In this document: positions 1 through 8,875 of the stretch, one piece after another
How positions within the stretch are numbered: position 1 is the stretch's first letter
Layout of the letters: every line of letters begins with the position of its first letter
Source of the DNA: Streptomyces sp. NBS 14/10
Lineage (GTDB): Bacteria > Actinomycetota > Actinomycetes > Streptomycetales > Streptomycetaceae
Direction of reading: 5' to 3'
Assembly: GCF_002224125.1 (NCBI RefSeq)
Contig: NZ_NCSM01000080.1
Span: 1 to 64,000 of the forward strand
Length of the DNA stretch: 64,000 bases
The notes under the pieces: model-generated
Database searches by the model: none
What the model was told of the DNA's origin: nothing
Seen by the model: the letters and a program-made list of their open reading frames with translations, nothing else
Translations under genes and position numbers: made by a program

Positions 1-97
1 CTCGGTTCGCCTCCGGGGCGCTACAGCCCCTGTCGACGGTCGACCGTGCTCGGCCCTTCGTTCCTCAGGGCCTCCGCGCGCTCTCCCTTTCGACAGC

Positions 98-133
98 GAC
101 CGCGCCCCTTCGGCTCACTCGCCGGGCGCGGTC
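98..133. terminator. Hairpin at the end of the NYN-domain gene
   Basis: A 10-bp perfect stem (GACCGCGCCC at 98-107 with GGGCGCGGTC at 124-133) encloses a 16-nt loop. Its right arm overlaps the stop codon of the minus-strand NYN gene. There is no clear U-tract, which is common for actinobacterial terminators. Nothing coding was recognised in bases 1-131. Confidence 0.45.
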
Positions 134-1496
134 AATCCGCGGCCGGGGCGTGGTCGGCGGCCGTACGGGTGTCGATCTCGCGCCAGAAGCCGGCCCGGAT
201 CGCATAGCGGTCGTGCTCGTCGATCTGGTCGTCCTTGTGGGCGAGCAGCCCGAAGCGGGCCGCGTAGCGCAGCAGTTCCCCGTCGATGCGGTGCGGGATG
301 CGCGGGTATTCGGTGGAGAGCTGCTGGAGGTGGCCCGGGTCGGAGAGCCGCTCGATCCAGCGCCGGGCGAAGACCTGACCCACCTCGAAGGGGTCGCCGC
401 TGACGGTGGTGATGTCCTCCTCGCGGTCGGCCCAGCGCTGCTCGGGGCTGGTGAGCTGGGCCAGCATGGGCAGCCCGGCGGTCTCCGGCGGTTCGCCGAG
501 CCCGGTGCCGGAGCCGCGCTCGATCCAGCCCTTGTCGGAGGACCAGCGCAGGGTGGCGCTGGGGGCCGGCTGGGCGCCCGCCTGGCCGCCTGCGGGGCCG
601 CGGCCGAGGTCGGCGAGGTCCTTGGGGGTGGGCACACCTCTGCCGCCGGGGGCGGAGCCCGCTTCCGTGTCGTCCGCGGGGACGGTGCCGGGGCCGCCGG
701 CGACGGCGCCGGAGGCGCCCGCCGGGGCCGCGGCCCGCCCGGAGGCGCCCGCGGCGCGTGTGGGCGCGCCGCCCGGCCGCGCGGCGCCGTTACGGCCCGG
801 GGCCAGGTCGCCGGGGACGCCCGGCACCCCGGAGACACCGCTCACCGCGCCCGCGGCGGCCGCGGCGGCGGTCTCGGGCAGCGGGGCGGACAGGATGGCC
901 GCGATCTCCGGCCGGGGCTCGGAGACGGGCGCGCACGCCCCGGTGAGGTCCTTGGCGCGGACGGCCCGGGTGATCCAGGCGCGGTCCAGGACCCGCCGCT
1001 CGTCGGCCTCGGCGACCAGGTCCTCCGACTGGTTGTAGTCGCCGTCGGCGGCCTGGACAGCCCACAGGTGGACGGCCACACCGTGTTCCTTGGCGGACAT
1101 CAGGCCGGGCAGCAGATCGCCGTCGCCGGTGACGAGAACGATGTCGGAGCAGGCGCGGTTACGGGCCAGCTCGGTGAGCTCGGCGTGCATGGCGGCGTCC
1201 ACGCCCTTCTGCGCCCAGCGGCCGTCGCTGCGGGTCAGGGCGCCCAGCCGGACGGTGACCCGGGGCATGACGCGCAGCCGCCGGTGCTCGGGCTGGGGGA
1301 CGCGGTCGGGGGCTCCGTCGAACCAGTAGATGCGCAGCAGCGGTCGCTCGGTCTCGGCTTCGGCGCGTTCACGCAGTCCCTGGATGAGGGTCGCGTGGTC
1401 GACGGAGATGCGGGACCGGGCCGGCTCCCCGGCGAGCAGGCTCGCGGCGGCGCCCAGCAGATACCCGGCGTCCACCAGGACGACGCAGCGGTCCAC
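132..1496 (-). CDS. NYN-domain (PIN-like) putative RNase with long low-complexity linker
   Basis: The 454-aa protein opens with a NYN domain, a PIN-like metal-dependent RNase fold of the LabA/DUF88 type. Visible acidic residues typical of the active site are D9 (in VDAGYLLG), D60, D100 (in KGVDAAM) and D125/D127 (in VTGDGDL). Residues ~185-340 form a Gly/Ala/Pro-rich, probably disordered linker. The last ~100 residues look like a second folded, charged module of unknown function. I chose the GTG at 1496 because GAGGG lies 6 nt upstream; an upstream in-frame start would add 42 unconserved-looking residues. Fold assignment is confident; RNA substrate and role are unknown. Confidence 0.8.
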   Translation of the reverse strand: MDRCVVLVDAGYLLGAAASLLAGEPARSRISVDHATLIQGLRERAEAETERPLLRIYWFDGAPDRVPQPEHRRLRVMPRVTVRLGALTRSDGRWAQKGVDAAMHAELTELARNRACSDIVLVTGDGDLLPGLMSAKEHGVAVHLWAVQAADGDYNQSEDLVAEADERRVLDRAWITRAVRAKDLTGACAPVSEPRPEIAAILSAPLPETAAAAAAGAVSGVSGVPGVPGDLAPGRNGAARPGGAPTRAAGASGRAAAPAGASGAVAGGPGTVPADDTEAGSAPGGRGVPTPKDLADLGRGPAGGQAGAQPAPSATLRWSSDKGWIERGSGTGLGEPPETAGLPMLAQLTSPEQRWADREEDITTVSGDPFEVGQVFARRWIERLSDPGHLQQLSTEYPRIPHRIDGELLRYAARFGLLAHKDDQIDEHDRYAIRAGFWREIDTRTAADHAPAAD

Positions 1497-1768
1497 GTTC
1501 CACCCTCTTTCCTGAAGCAGTCCTCGGTTGCCCCCCGTGCACAGCCGTGCTCGTTTTCCTGTCTTCGGTCTCAACTGGAGTCTGCCCGACCGTACCGGGG
1601 TTATCAGTCCGAACTGGATCACTGGCGTGGCGGATACGGCCTACCCTCGAAGACCCTCCTTCTCACTCACGGTAATTGCCCGAAATGCATCCTGCGCCCG
1701 GGCGTGTCAGTGTTTCTTCCCGGAGGGCTCTTCCCTTGGGGGGCGATCCCAACTGGAGGCACAGCACC

Positions 1769-1972
1769 ATGGCTAAGAACCGGAACCGCGACCGCAAGCA
1801 GCAGCAACAGCAGCAGCGCCAGGGCCGCGGGATGGCCGACCGTCAGGGTGAGCAGGCCCAGAACTCCCAGACGGACGCGCAGTCGCAGGCCATGCAGTCG
1901 GAGGGCGGCCCGGCGACGGCCCCTTCGAGCACCGCCCGTAAGGACCGGCAGAAGAGCTTCGGCCACAATTGA
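1769..1972 (+). CDS. Small hydrophilic Gln-rich protein
   Basis: A 67-aa protein made almost entirely of Lys, Arg, Gln, Asn, Ser and Ala, with a run of six glutamines near residues 11-16. It has no membrane segment, cysteine or recognisable domain, so it is probably disordered. GGAGG at 1755-1759 lies 9 nt before the ATG, and a strong hairpin follows the stop, which supports a real monocistronic gene. It is divergent from the NYN gene and convergent with dnaE. I recall similar short proteins beside dnaE in other Streptomyces, but no function is known to me. Confidence 0.75.
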   Translation: MAKNRNRDRKQQQQQQRQGRGMADRQGEQAQNSQTDAQSQAMQSEGGPATAPSSTARKDRQKSFGHN

Positions 1973-1992
1973 CCGCCGCCGTACGGCGGTTG

Positions 1993-2020
1993 AGGGGCGC
2001 GCCCGCGCGGGCGCGCCCCT
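1993..2020. terminator. Perfect 14-bp palindromic terminator between convergent genes
   Basis: AGGGGCGCGCCCGC at 1993-2006 is followed directly by its exact reverse complement at 2007-2020, then TTTC. It lies between the small hydrophilic gene (+) and dnaE (-), so it can serve both strands. Confidence 0.75.
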
Positions 2021-2091
2021 TTCATGAGCGGTGGTACGTCAGCCCGCTGTCATGACTGGTGGTCCGTCACACCACCGTCACGGGCGGTGGT

Positions 2092-5000
2092 TCAGCCCGC
2101 CAGGCAGGCCGGGCCCAGCAGCACCTTGAGGTCGCCGAACAGCGCGGGGTCGGCGGTGACCCGGTGCCGGTCGAGCCGGAGCACCGTGGTCTTACGCGCC
2201 CCCTGGAGCTTGATCCGCACCTCGGTGGAGCCCCGGTGGTGGGTGAGCACTTCGCCGAGCTTTTCGACCAGGGGCGGGGTGACCTTCACCGTGGGGATGG
2301 TGATCGTCACGGGCGCGTTGGCCCCGGCCTCGGACAGGTCGGGGACCATGAGCTCCATGGCGACCAGTCGCGGCACGTCCTCGCGCTTGTCGAGCCGCCC
2401 CTTGACGAACACGACGGTGTCCTCGACGAGCTGGGTGGAGACCAGCTGGTAGGTGGCGGGGAAGAACATGCAGTCGATGGAGCCGGCCAGGTCCTCGACG
2501 GTGGCGATGGCCCAGGCGTTGCCCTGTTTGGTCATCTTGCGCTGCAGGCCGGAGATGATGCCGCCGATGGTGACGATGGCGCCGTCGGCGTGCTCACCGC
2601 CGGTGAGCTGGGCGATGGCGGCGTCGGCCTTGTCGTTGAGGACGTGCTCGATGCCGAAGAGCGGGTGGTCGGAGACGTACAGGCCGAGCATTTCGCGCTC
2701 CTGGGCGAGCAGATACGCCTTGTCCCACTCGACGTCGGAGAACTCGACGTCGAGCCCGAAGCCCGGTCCGTCGTCCCCGCCGTCGTCGCCGCCCATGCCG
2801 CCGAACAGGTCGAACTGGCCCTCGGCCTCCTTGCGCTTCACCGCGACCACATTGTCGATCATGGTCTCGTAGTGCGCCGTGAGCCCCTTGCGGGTGTGGC
2901 CCATCTCGTCGAAGGCGCCGGCCTTGATCAGCGATTCGGTGGTGCGCTTGTTGCAGACGACCGCCTCGACCTTGTCCAGATAGTCCGGGAAGGAGGAGTA
3001 CTTCCCCTTCGACTTGCGGCCACGGATGATCGCTTCGACAACGTTCGCGCCAACGTTTCGGACCGCGGTGAGACCGAAGAGGATCACATCGTCACCCTGG
3101 GCGGCGAAGTTCGCCTCGGACTCATTGACGTTCGGCGTGAGCACCTTGATGCCCATGCGCCGGCACTCGTTGAGATAAATCGCCGACTTGTCCTTGTCGT
3201 CGCGCACCGAGGTGAGCAGCGCGGCCATGTACTCGGCGGGGTAGTTGGCCTTCAGATACGCGGTCCAGTAGGTGACCAGGCCGTACGCGGAGGAGTGGGC
3301 CTTGTTGAAGGCGTAGCCGGCGAACGGGACCAGCACGTCCCACACCGCCTGGATGGCCGCGTCGGAGTAGCCGCGGTCGCGGCAGCCCTTCTGGAACGGC
3401 ACGAACTCCTTGTCGAGGACTTCCTTCTTCTTCTTGCCCATCGCACGCCGCAGCAGGTCGGCCTGGCCGAGCGAGTAGCCCGCGAGCACCTGGGCTGCCT
3501 TCTGCACCTGCTCCTGGTAGACGACCAGGCCATAGGTGATGCCGAGGACCTCCTTGAGCGGCTCCTCCAGCTCCGGGTGGATCGGGGTGATCTCCTGCTG
3601 GCCGTTCTTCCGCAGCGCGTAGTTGATATGCGAGTTCATGCCCATCGGGCCCGGCCGGTACAGGGCCGAGACGGCGGAAATGTCCTCGAAGTTGTCGGGC
3701 TTCATCATGCGCAGCAGGGAGCGCATGGGGCCGCCGTCGAACTGGAAGACGCCGAGCGTGTCACCGCGGCACAGCAGCTCATAGGTCTTGGGGTCGTCCA
3801 GCGGCAGCTCGAGCAGCTTGAGGTCGACGCCCTTGTTGTCGCGCACCATCTTGACCGCGTCATCCATGATGGTCAGGTTGCGCAGGCCGAGGAAGTCCAT
3901 CTTCAGCAGGCCGAGCGATTCACAGGTGGGATAGTCCCACTGGGTCACGACCTGGCCGTCGTTCTTCGGCGAGAAGACCGGCACATGCTCGGTCACGGTC
4001 TCGCTGGACATGATCACGCCCGCGGCGTGCACGCCCATCTGCCGCACCAGGCCCTCGATACCGCGGGCGGTATCGATGACCTTCTTCACATCCGCCTCGT
4101 TCTCATACATCCCGCGCACCTCGGCCGCCTCGCTGTAGCGGGGGTGCTTGTCGTCGGTGATGCCGGACAGCGGGATGCCCTTGCCGAGCACATCGGCGGG
4201 CATGGCCTTGGTGATCCGGTCGCCCATCGCATACGGGTAACCGAGCACCCGGGCCGAGTCCTTGATCGCGTTCTTGGCCTTGATGGTGCCGTACGTGCCG
4301 ATCTGGGCGACCTTGTCGGCGCCGTATTTCTCGGTGACGTACCGGATCACCTCACCGCGCCTGCGCTCGTCGAAGTCGATGTCGACATCGGGCATGGAGA
4401 CGCGCTCGGGGTTGAGGAACCGCTCGAAGATCAGGCCGTGGTCGATCGGGTCGAGGTCGGTGATGCCCATCGCGTACGCCACGATCGAACCGGCCGCGGA
4501 GCCACGGCCGGGGCCGACCGCGATGCCGTTGTTCTTCGCCCACATGATGAAGTCGGCGACCACGAGGAAGTAGCCCGGGAACCCCATCTGGATGATGACG
4601 TCCATCTCGTACTCGGCCTGCTTCTGGCGGTCCTCCGGCACCCCGGCCGGATACCGGCGCTCCATGCCGCGCTTGACCTCCTCCTGGAACCAGGAGACCT
4701 CCGTGAAGCCCTCGGGCACGTCGAAGCGCGGCATCAGGTCGCGCTTCTCGAACCACCCGGTGGCGTCGATCTGCTCGGCGACCAGCAGCGTGTTCCGGCA
4801 GCCCTCCTGCCAGGCGTCGGAGGAGTCGATGGCGTACATCTCGTCCGTCGACTTCAGGTAGTAGCCGGTGCCGTCGAAGCGGAAGCGGTCGGGGTCGGAG
4901 AGGTTCTTGCCGGTCTGGACGCACAGCAGCGCGTCATGGGCCACGGACTCGCGGGAGTAGGTGTAGTGCGAGTCGTTGGTGACCAGCGGGGGGATGCCCA

Positions 5001-5637
5001 GCTTCTTGCCGATCTCCAGCAGGCCGTCGCGGACCCGGTGCTCGATCTCGATGCCGTGGTCCATCAGCTCCAGGAAGTACCGGTCCTTGCCGAAGATGTC
5101 CTGGTACTCGGAGGCGGCCTTCAGGGCCTCGTCGAACTGGCCGAGCCGCAGCCGGGTCTGCAGCTCACCGGACGGACAGCCGGTGGAGGCGATCAGGCCC
5201 TCCGACCACTGGGCGATGGTCTCCTTGTCCATTCGGGGCCACTTGACGAAGTAGCCCTCCATATAGGCGTCCGAGGAGAGCCGGAAGAGGTTGTGCAGAC
5301 CCGCCTTGTTGGAGGCCCAGATCGTCTTGTGGGTGTAACCACCGGAACCGGAGACGTCGTCCCGCTTCTGGTGCGGCTGGCCCCACTGGACCCGTCGTTT
5401 GTAGCGCCGCGACTCGGGGGCGACATACGCCTCGATCCCGATGATCGGCGTGATGCCCGCACCGGTCGCCTGCTGGTAGAAGTCGTACGCCCCGTGGAGG
5501 TTGCCATGGTCGGTCATGGCGATATGCGTCATGCCCATTTCCTGGCAGGCGTTGAACATGTCCTTGAGCCGCGCCGCACCGTCCAGCAGCGAGTACTGGG
5601 TGTGGACATGCAGGTGCGTGAAGGGCGGCTTGGTCAC
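2092..5637 (-). CDS. dnaE: DNA polymerase III alpha subunit (replicative DnaE)
   Basis: The replicative polymerase catalytic subunit, 1181 aa, the usual length for actinobacterial DnaE1. The N-terminal PHP domain begins THLHVHTQYSLLDG (residues 7-20), with the metal-binding H-x-H pair. The polymerase palm carries PDVDIDFDE at 416-424; D417 and D419 correspond to the catalytic aspartates of E. coli PolIII alpha. A tandem helix-hairpin-helix and OB-fold region follow toward the C terminus. The GTG at 5637 is chosen over an upstream start because GGAGGT sits 8 nt before it and the protein then begins at the PHP domain. No intein or frameshift is seen. It stands alone between convergent and divergent neighbours. 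Confidence 0.97.
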   Translation of the reverse strand: MTKPPFTHLHVHTQYSLLDGAARLKDMFNACQEMGMTHIAMTDHGNLHGAYDFYQQATGAGITPIIGIEAYVAPESRRYKRRVQWGQPHQKRDDVSGSGGYTHKTIWASNKAGLHNLFRLSSDAYMEGYFVKWPRMDKETIAQWSEGLIASTGCPSGELQTRLRLGQFDEALKAASEYQDIFGKDRYFLELMDHGIEIEHRVRDGLLEIGKKLGIPPLVTNDSHYTYSRESVAHDALLCVQTGKNLSDPDRFRFDGTGYYLKSTDEMYAIDSSDAWQEGCRNTLLVAEQIDATGWFEKRDLMPRFDVPEGFTEVSWFQEEVKRGMERRYPAGVPEDRQKQAEYEMDVIIQMGFPGYFLVVADFIMWAKNNGIAVGPGRGSAAGSIVAYAMGITDLDPIDHGLIFERFLNPERVSMPDVDIDFDERRRGEVIRYVTEKYGADKVAQIGTYGTIKAKNAIKDSARVLGYPYAMGDRITKAMPADVLGKGIPLSGITDDKHPRYSEAAEVRGMYENEADVKKVIDTARGIEGLVRQMGVHAAGVIMSSETVTEHVPVFSPKNDGQVVTQWDYPTCESLGLLKMDFLGLRNLTIMDDAVKMVRDNKGVDLKLLELPLDDPKTYELLCRGDTLGVFQFDGGPMRSLLRMMKPDNFEDISAVSALYRPGPMGMNSHINYALRKNGQQEITPIHPELEEPLKEVLGITYGLVVYQEQVQKAAQVLAGYSLGQADLLRRAMGKKKKEVLDKEFVPFQKGCRDRGYSDAAIQAVWDVLVPFAGYAFNKAHSSAYGLVTYWTAYLKANYPAEYMAALLTSVRDDKDKSAIYLNECRRMGIKVLTPNVNESEANFAAQGDDVILFGLTAVRNVGANVVEAIIRGRKSKGKYSSFPDYLDKVEAVVCNKRTTESLIKAGAFDEMGHTRKGLTAHYETMIDNVVAVKRKEAEGQFDLFGGMGGDDGGDDGPGFGLDVEFSDVEWDKAYLLAQEREMLGLYVSDHPLFGIEHVLNDKADAAIAQLTGGEHADGAIVTIGGIISGLQRKMTKQGNAWAIATVEDLAGSIDCMFFPATYQLVSTQLVEDTVVFVKGRLDKREDVPRLVAMELMVPDLSEAGANAPVTITIPTVKVTPPLVEKLGEVLTHHRGSTEVRIKLQGARKTTVLRLDRHRVTADPALFGDLKVLLGPACLAG

Positions 5638-5841
5638 GGTGGCAGACCTCCGGCGAACGGTCGATGAAGGGTGGGCGGAACAGCTCCGAAGGTTACCCCT
5701 CCGGACTGACAGCGGACGGGCACCCACGAGTAGCCTCAGGCGTTGGGACGGACGGAACGAGCCGTCCCGTTCGCGATCTTTGTCATGCTCTTTTCTTCAC
5801 GTACTCACGTACTCTCTCCCGACACCAGGAGGCGCCCCGCG

Positions 5842-7167
5842 ATGCCGACCCAGCAGACCCAGGCGGAACAGCGCGGCGAGCACATCCTCGCCGTCTTCGA
5901 CACCGCCTTCGGCGAGCTGCTCGCCGCCGACCCGGCCGCCTTCCGCGTCAAGTTCCGCAAGATGGCCGCCTCGGCCTTCGCCTTCTACCGCGGCACGGCC
6001 GGCCTGTTCTACGCCGATGTGGAGCAGGAGCGCGAGGGCGGCCCCTACCTGGACGACCGCACGGGCCGGGTGTGGATCCACGGTGACCTCCACGCCGAGA
6101 ACTTCGGCACCTACATGGACGCCAACGGCCGCCTGATCTTCAACGTCAACGACTTCGACGAGGCGTATGTCGGCCCCTTCACCTGGGACCTCAAGCGCTT
6201 CGCCGCCTCCGTCGCGCTGATCGGCTACACCAAGGCGCTCAGCGACGAGAAGATCAGCGAGCTGGTGCGGATCTACGCCGCCGCCTACCGCGAGCGTATC
6301 CACGCCCTGGCCACCGGCGCCAAGAACGACGAGGTGCCGCCCTTCACCCTGGAGACCGCCGAGGGCCCGCTGCTGGACGCGCTGCGTGACGCCCGCTCGC
6401 TGACCCGGTTCGGGCTGCTCGACTCGATGACCACGATCCGCGACTTCGAGCGGCGCTTCGCCTCCGGCGGCGGCTCGGTCGAGCTGGACGCGGCCACCCG
6501 CTACAAGGTCCTGGCCGCCTTCGACGGCTATCTGGAGACGCTGCCCGAGTCCAGCCTCGCCCGGCCGGACTCCTACCGCGTCAAGGACGTCGTCGGCCGC
6601 CGCGGTATCGGCATCGGCAGCGCCGGGCTGCCCTCGTACAACATCCTTCTGGAGGGCAACAGCGACGCCCTCGAGAACGATGTCGTGATCTACATGAAGC
6701 AGGCGCAGACCCCGGCGGTCTCCCGGCACATCACGGACGAGCGGGTCCGCTCCTACTTCCACCACGAGGGACACCGCACGGTGATCTCGCAGCGCGCCCT
6801 CCAGGCGCACGCCGACCCCTGGCTCGGCTGGACCGAGCTGGACGGCTCGGGGCAGCTGGTCGCCGAGATCTCCCCGTACGCGGTGGACCTCGACTGGTCC
6901 GATATCGACGACCCGACCGAGATCGCGGCGGTCGTCGCCGACCTGGGGCGGGCCACGGCCACCATGCACGCGGCCGCCGACGACCAGAGCGGCCACTCGC
7001 TGGTGCCCTTCTCCACCGAGCGGGCGATCGACGCGGTGATCGCGGCGGACGAGGGCGGCTTCGCGGAGCTGCTGGTGGACTTCGCGCACTCCTACGGGGC
7101 GCGGGCGCGGGCCGACCACCAGATCTTCGTGGACCTCTTCCGGAACGGGCGCATCCCCGGGCTGTAA
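5842..7167 (+). CDS. DUF2252 protein with aminoglycoside-phosphotransferase-like motifs
   Basis: A 441-aa DUF2252 protein. Two motifs fit the kinase/APH fold. WIHGDLHAENFGTY resembles the catalytic loop HGDxHxxN, and about 20 residues later NDFDEA resembles the metal-binding DFD/DFG element. A further conserved-looking stretch is GIGSAGLPSYNILLEG. It is soluble, with no signal peptide or membrane segment. AGGAGG at 5827-5832 fixes the ATG. It diverges from dnaE and is followed by a palindrome and a hairpin, so it is probably monocistronic. The family assignment is firm; a phosphotransferase role is an inference and the substrate is unknown. Confidence 0.85.
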   Translation: MPTQQTQAEQRGEHILAVFDTAFGELLAADPAAFRVKFRKMAASAFAFYRGTAGLFYADVEQEREGGPYLDDRTGRVWIHGDLHAENFGTYMDANGRLIFNVNDFDEAYVGPFTWDLKRFAASVALIGYTKALSDEKISELVRIYAAAYRERIHALATGAKNDEVPPFTLETAEGPLLDALRDARSLTRFGLLDSMTTIRDFERRFASGGGSVELDAATRYKVLAAFDGYLETLPESSLARPDSYRVKDVVGRRGIGIGSAGLPSYNILLEGNSDALENDVVIYMKQAQTPAVSRHITDERVRSYFHHEGHRTVISQRALQAHADPWLGWTELDGSGQLVAEISPYAVDLDWSDIDDPTEIAAVVADLGRATATMHAAADDQSGHSLVPFSTERAIDAVIAADEGGFAELLVDFAHSYGARARADHQIFVDLFRNGRIPGL

Positions 7168-7170
7168 GCA

Positions 7171-7188
7171 CATACCAAAATTGGTATG
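7171..7188. repeat. 18-bp inverted repeat after the DUF2252 gene
   Basis: CATACCAA and TTGGTATG (8-bp arms) are separated by AA, 3 nt after the DUF2252 stop codon. It is AT-rich for this genome and looks like a dimeric regulator's operator rather than a terminator. The next gene downstream begins at 7265. Confidence 0.4.
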
Positions 7189-7191
7189 CGG

Positions 7192-7219
7192 GGTGGGCGG
7201 GGAGCGATCCCCGCCCACC
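7192..7219 (+). terminator. Hairpin terminator after the DUF2252 gene
   Basis: GGTGGGCGGGG at 7192-7202 pairs perfectly with CCCCGCCCACC at 7209-7219 around a 6-nt loop. No U-tract follows. It lies 25 nt past the DUF2252 stop codon. Confidence 0.65.
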
Positions 7220-7264
7220 GTCTTGACGCCGCCCCTACACCCGATCGTGTGACAATCGAGCCCT

Positions 7265-7945
7265 ATGGACGGTACGGGACCGCTGCTGAGGGCACTGCGC
7301 GCGGCGCTGTTCACAGCGCTGTGCGTCACGCTGTCCTCCGCCGCCCACGTTCTGCTGTCGCGCACGCCGCTGCCGCTGCCGACCGTGGCGGCGCTGTCGG
7401 CCGTCGTCTTTGTGATCGCTTACGCCCTGGCGGGCCGGGAGCGCGGATACTGGAGCATCGCCGCGCTGCTGGTCCCGCTTGAGCTGGCCGCCGACACGGT
7501 GTTCACCACCGGTCAGAGCGCCTGTTACGGGCCCTCCGGCGGCCCCGTGGCGGGCTCCCTGCGCGCCATGGGCATGGACTTCCTGTGTGGCAGCGGCGGG
7601 GTCGGCTCCCCGCTGGCCCGGGTCGCCGGGCCGGACGGCACCGGCGCCCTCACGGCCGTCGTGGGCTCCGCCGCCCCCTGGCTGCTGCTCGCCGCCCATA
7701 TCGCGATCGGGCTGCTCGCCGCGGCCTGGCTGCGGCGCGGCGAGGCCGCCGTGGCCCGGCTGCTGACCTCGCTGGCCGCCTTCGCCTTCCGGCCGCTGCT
7801 GCTGGCCGTCACGGTGGTCACCGCGGCCTTCGCGCCCCGCCGCCGCTCCTCGCGGCCGATGGGACCCCCGAGTCCGGCCCCGGCGCTCCCCCTCCTCGTG
7901 CACTCCGTCGTACGGCGTGGTCCGCCGTGCTCAGCCACCGCCTGA
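7265..7945 (+). CDS. Uncharacterised membrane protein, four predicted helices
   Basis: A 226-aa hydrophobic protein with likely helices near residues 8-30, 40-58, 68-85 and 140-160, and a basic, Pro/Arg-rich C-terminal tail. Two cysteines (in QSACYG and DFLCGSG) fall in an extracytoplasmic-looking loop and could form a disulfide. I do not recognise a named family. There is no strong ribosome site before the ATG; GACAAT lies 8 nt upstream and could be a -10 element. It precedes the DsbA-like gene by 96 nt on the same strand, which suggests but does not prove a functional link to thiol chemistry. Confidence 0.7.
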   Translation: MDGTGPLLRALRAALFTALCVTLSSAAHVLLSRTPLPLPTVAALSAVVFVIAYALAGRERGYWSIAALLVPLELAADTVFTTGQSACYGPSGGPVAGSLRAMGMDFLCGSGGVGSPLARVAGPDGTGALTAVVGSAAPWLLLAAHIAIGLLAAAWLRRGEAAVARLLTSLAAFAFRPLLLAVTVVTAAFAPRRRSSRPMGPPSPAPALPLLVHSVVRRGPPCSATA

Positions 7946-8041
7946 GCACAGCATTTCCCACCACTTTCGTACGACTTCGTACGGACTCACACAGGTTTGT
8001 GCGACTCCGTACGACCTTCACACGACGGAGATCGATCCATC

Positions 8042-8866
8042 ATGAGCAACCGCAACAGCCACCAGAACAAGCAGGCCGCGCGCGATCGGATGCGCGCCGA
8101 GCGCGAGCGCCAGGCCAAGAAGGACCGGGCGCGCCGCCAGCTGGTCGTCGGCGGCGCGGTCGTCGCCATCCTGGCGATAGCGGGCGGCATAGGCTACGCC
8201 GTCACCCAGATGAACGGCGGCGGGAACGCCGGCAAGGAGTGGACGGCGGCCGCGGAGAAGAAGGCCCTGGTCAAGCCCGCCCACACCACCGGCCCCCAGG
8301 GCACGACGGTGATCATCGGCGACCAGAAGGCCAAGAACACCCTGCATGTCTACGAGGACATGCGCTGCCCGTACTGCGCGCAGTTCGAGCAGCTGACGGG
8401 CACGACCGTGGCGAAGGACATCAAGAACGGCACCTTCAAGGCGCAGTACACGATGGGCACCTTCCTGGACGCCAAGACCGGGGCCGGCTCGAAGAACGCC
8501 CTGAGCGCCCTGGGCGCGGCCCTCAATGTCAGCCCCGACGCCTTCCTGGAGTACAAGTCGGCGCTCTACTCGGCCAAGAACCACCCCAAGGAGACCGATG
8601 ACGCCTTCGCCGGCGACCAGAAGCTGATCGAGATCGCCCAGCAGGTCAAGGCGCTCAAGGGCAACAAGACCTTCGAGAAGGCCGTGACCAACGGCACCTA
8701 CGACCGGTGGGCGCTGGCGATGTCGAAGTCGTTCAACGACACCAAGGACGTGTCCAGCACCCCGACCCTCAAGCTGAACGGCAAGATCCTCAAGACGGAT
8801 CAGGAGGGCGTCCCGCTCACCCCGGACCAGTTCACCCCGCTGGTCCAGCAGAACCTCAAGAAGTAA
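8042..8866 (+). CDS. Membrane-anchored DsbA/thioredoxin-like protein
   Basis: A 274-aa protein with a basic cytoplasmic head (residues 1-32), one membrane anchor (~33-53) and an extracytoplasmic thioredoxin-fold domain of the DsbA_4/thioredoxin_4 type. The redox motif is CPYC at 109-112 (DMRCPYCAQFEQL). A helical insert and the cis-Pro region (SSTPTLKLNG) lie near the C terminus. It probably catalyses disulfide formation or isomerisation outside the membrane. GGAG lies ~11 nt before the ATG. The stop is 9 nt from the convergent hydrolase gene. Confidence 0.85.
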   Translation: MSNRNSHQNKQAARDRMRAERERQAKKDRARRQLVVGGAVVAILAIAGGIGYAVTQMNGGGNAGKEWTAAAEKKALVKPAHTTGPQGTTVIIGDQKAKNTLHVYEDMRCPYCAQFEQLTGTTVAKDIKNGTFKAQYTMGTFLDAKTGAGSKNALSALGAALNVSPDAFLEYKSALYSAKNHPKETDDAFAGDQKLIEIAQQVKALKGNKTFEKAVTNGTYDRWALAMSKSFNDTKDVSSTPTLKLNGKILKTDQEGVPLTPDQFTPLVQQNLKK

Positions 8867-8875
8867 CCCCGAGGG

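Noticed and set aside
150..2027. A plus-strand open frame opposite the NYN gene and running through the small hydrophilic gene
   Set aside because: No domain; the NYN domain and the hydrophilic gene with their ribosome sites explain the region.
2059..5667. A 1202-codon open frame on the plus strand opposite dnaE
   Set aside because: The opposite strand encodes a full-length DnaE with catalytic motifs. The antisense frame is a by-product of GC-rich third positions and has repetitive V/L/G/D/H-rich composition.
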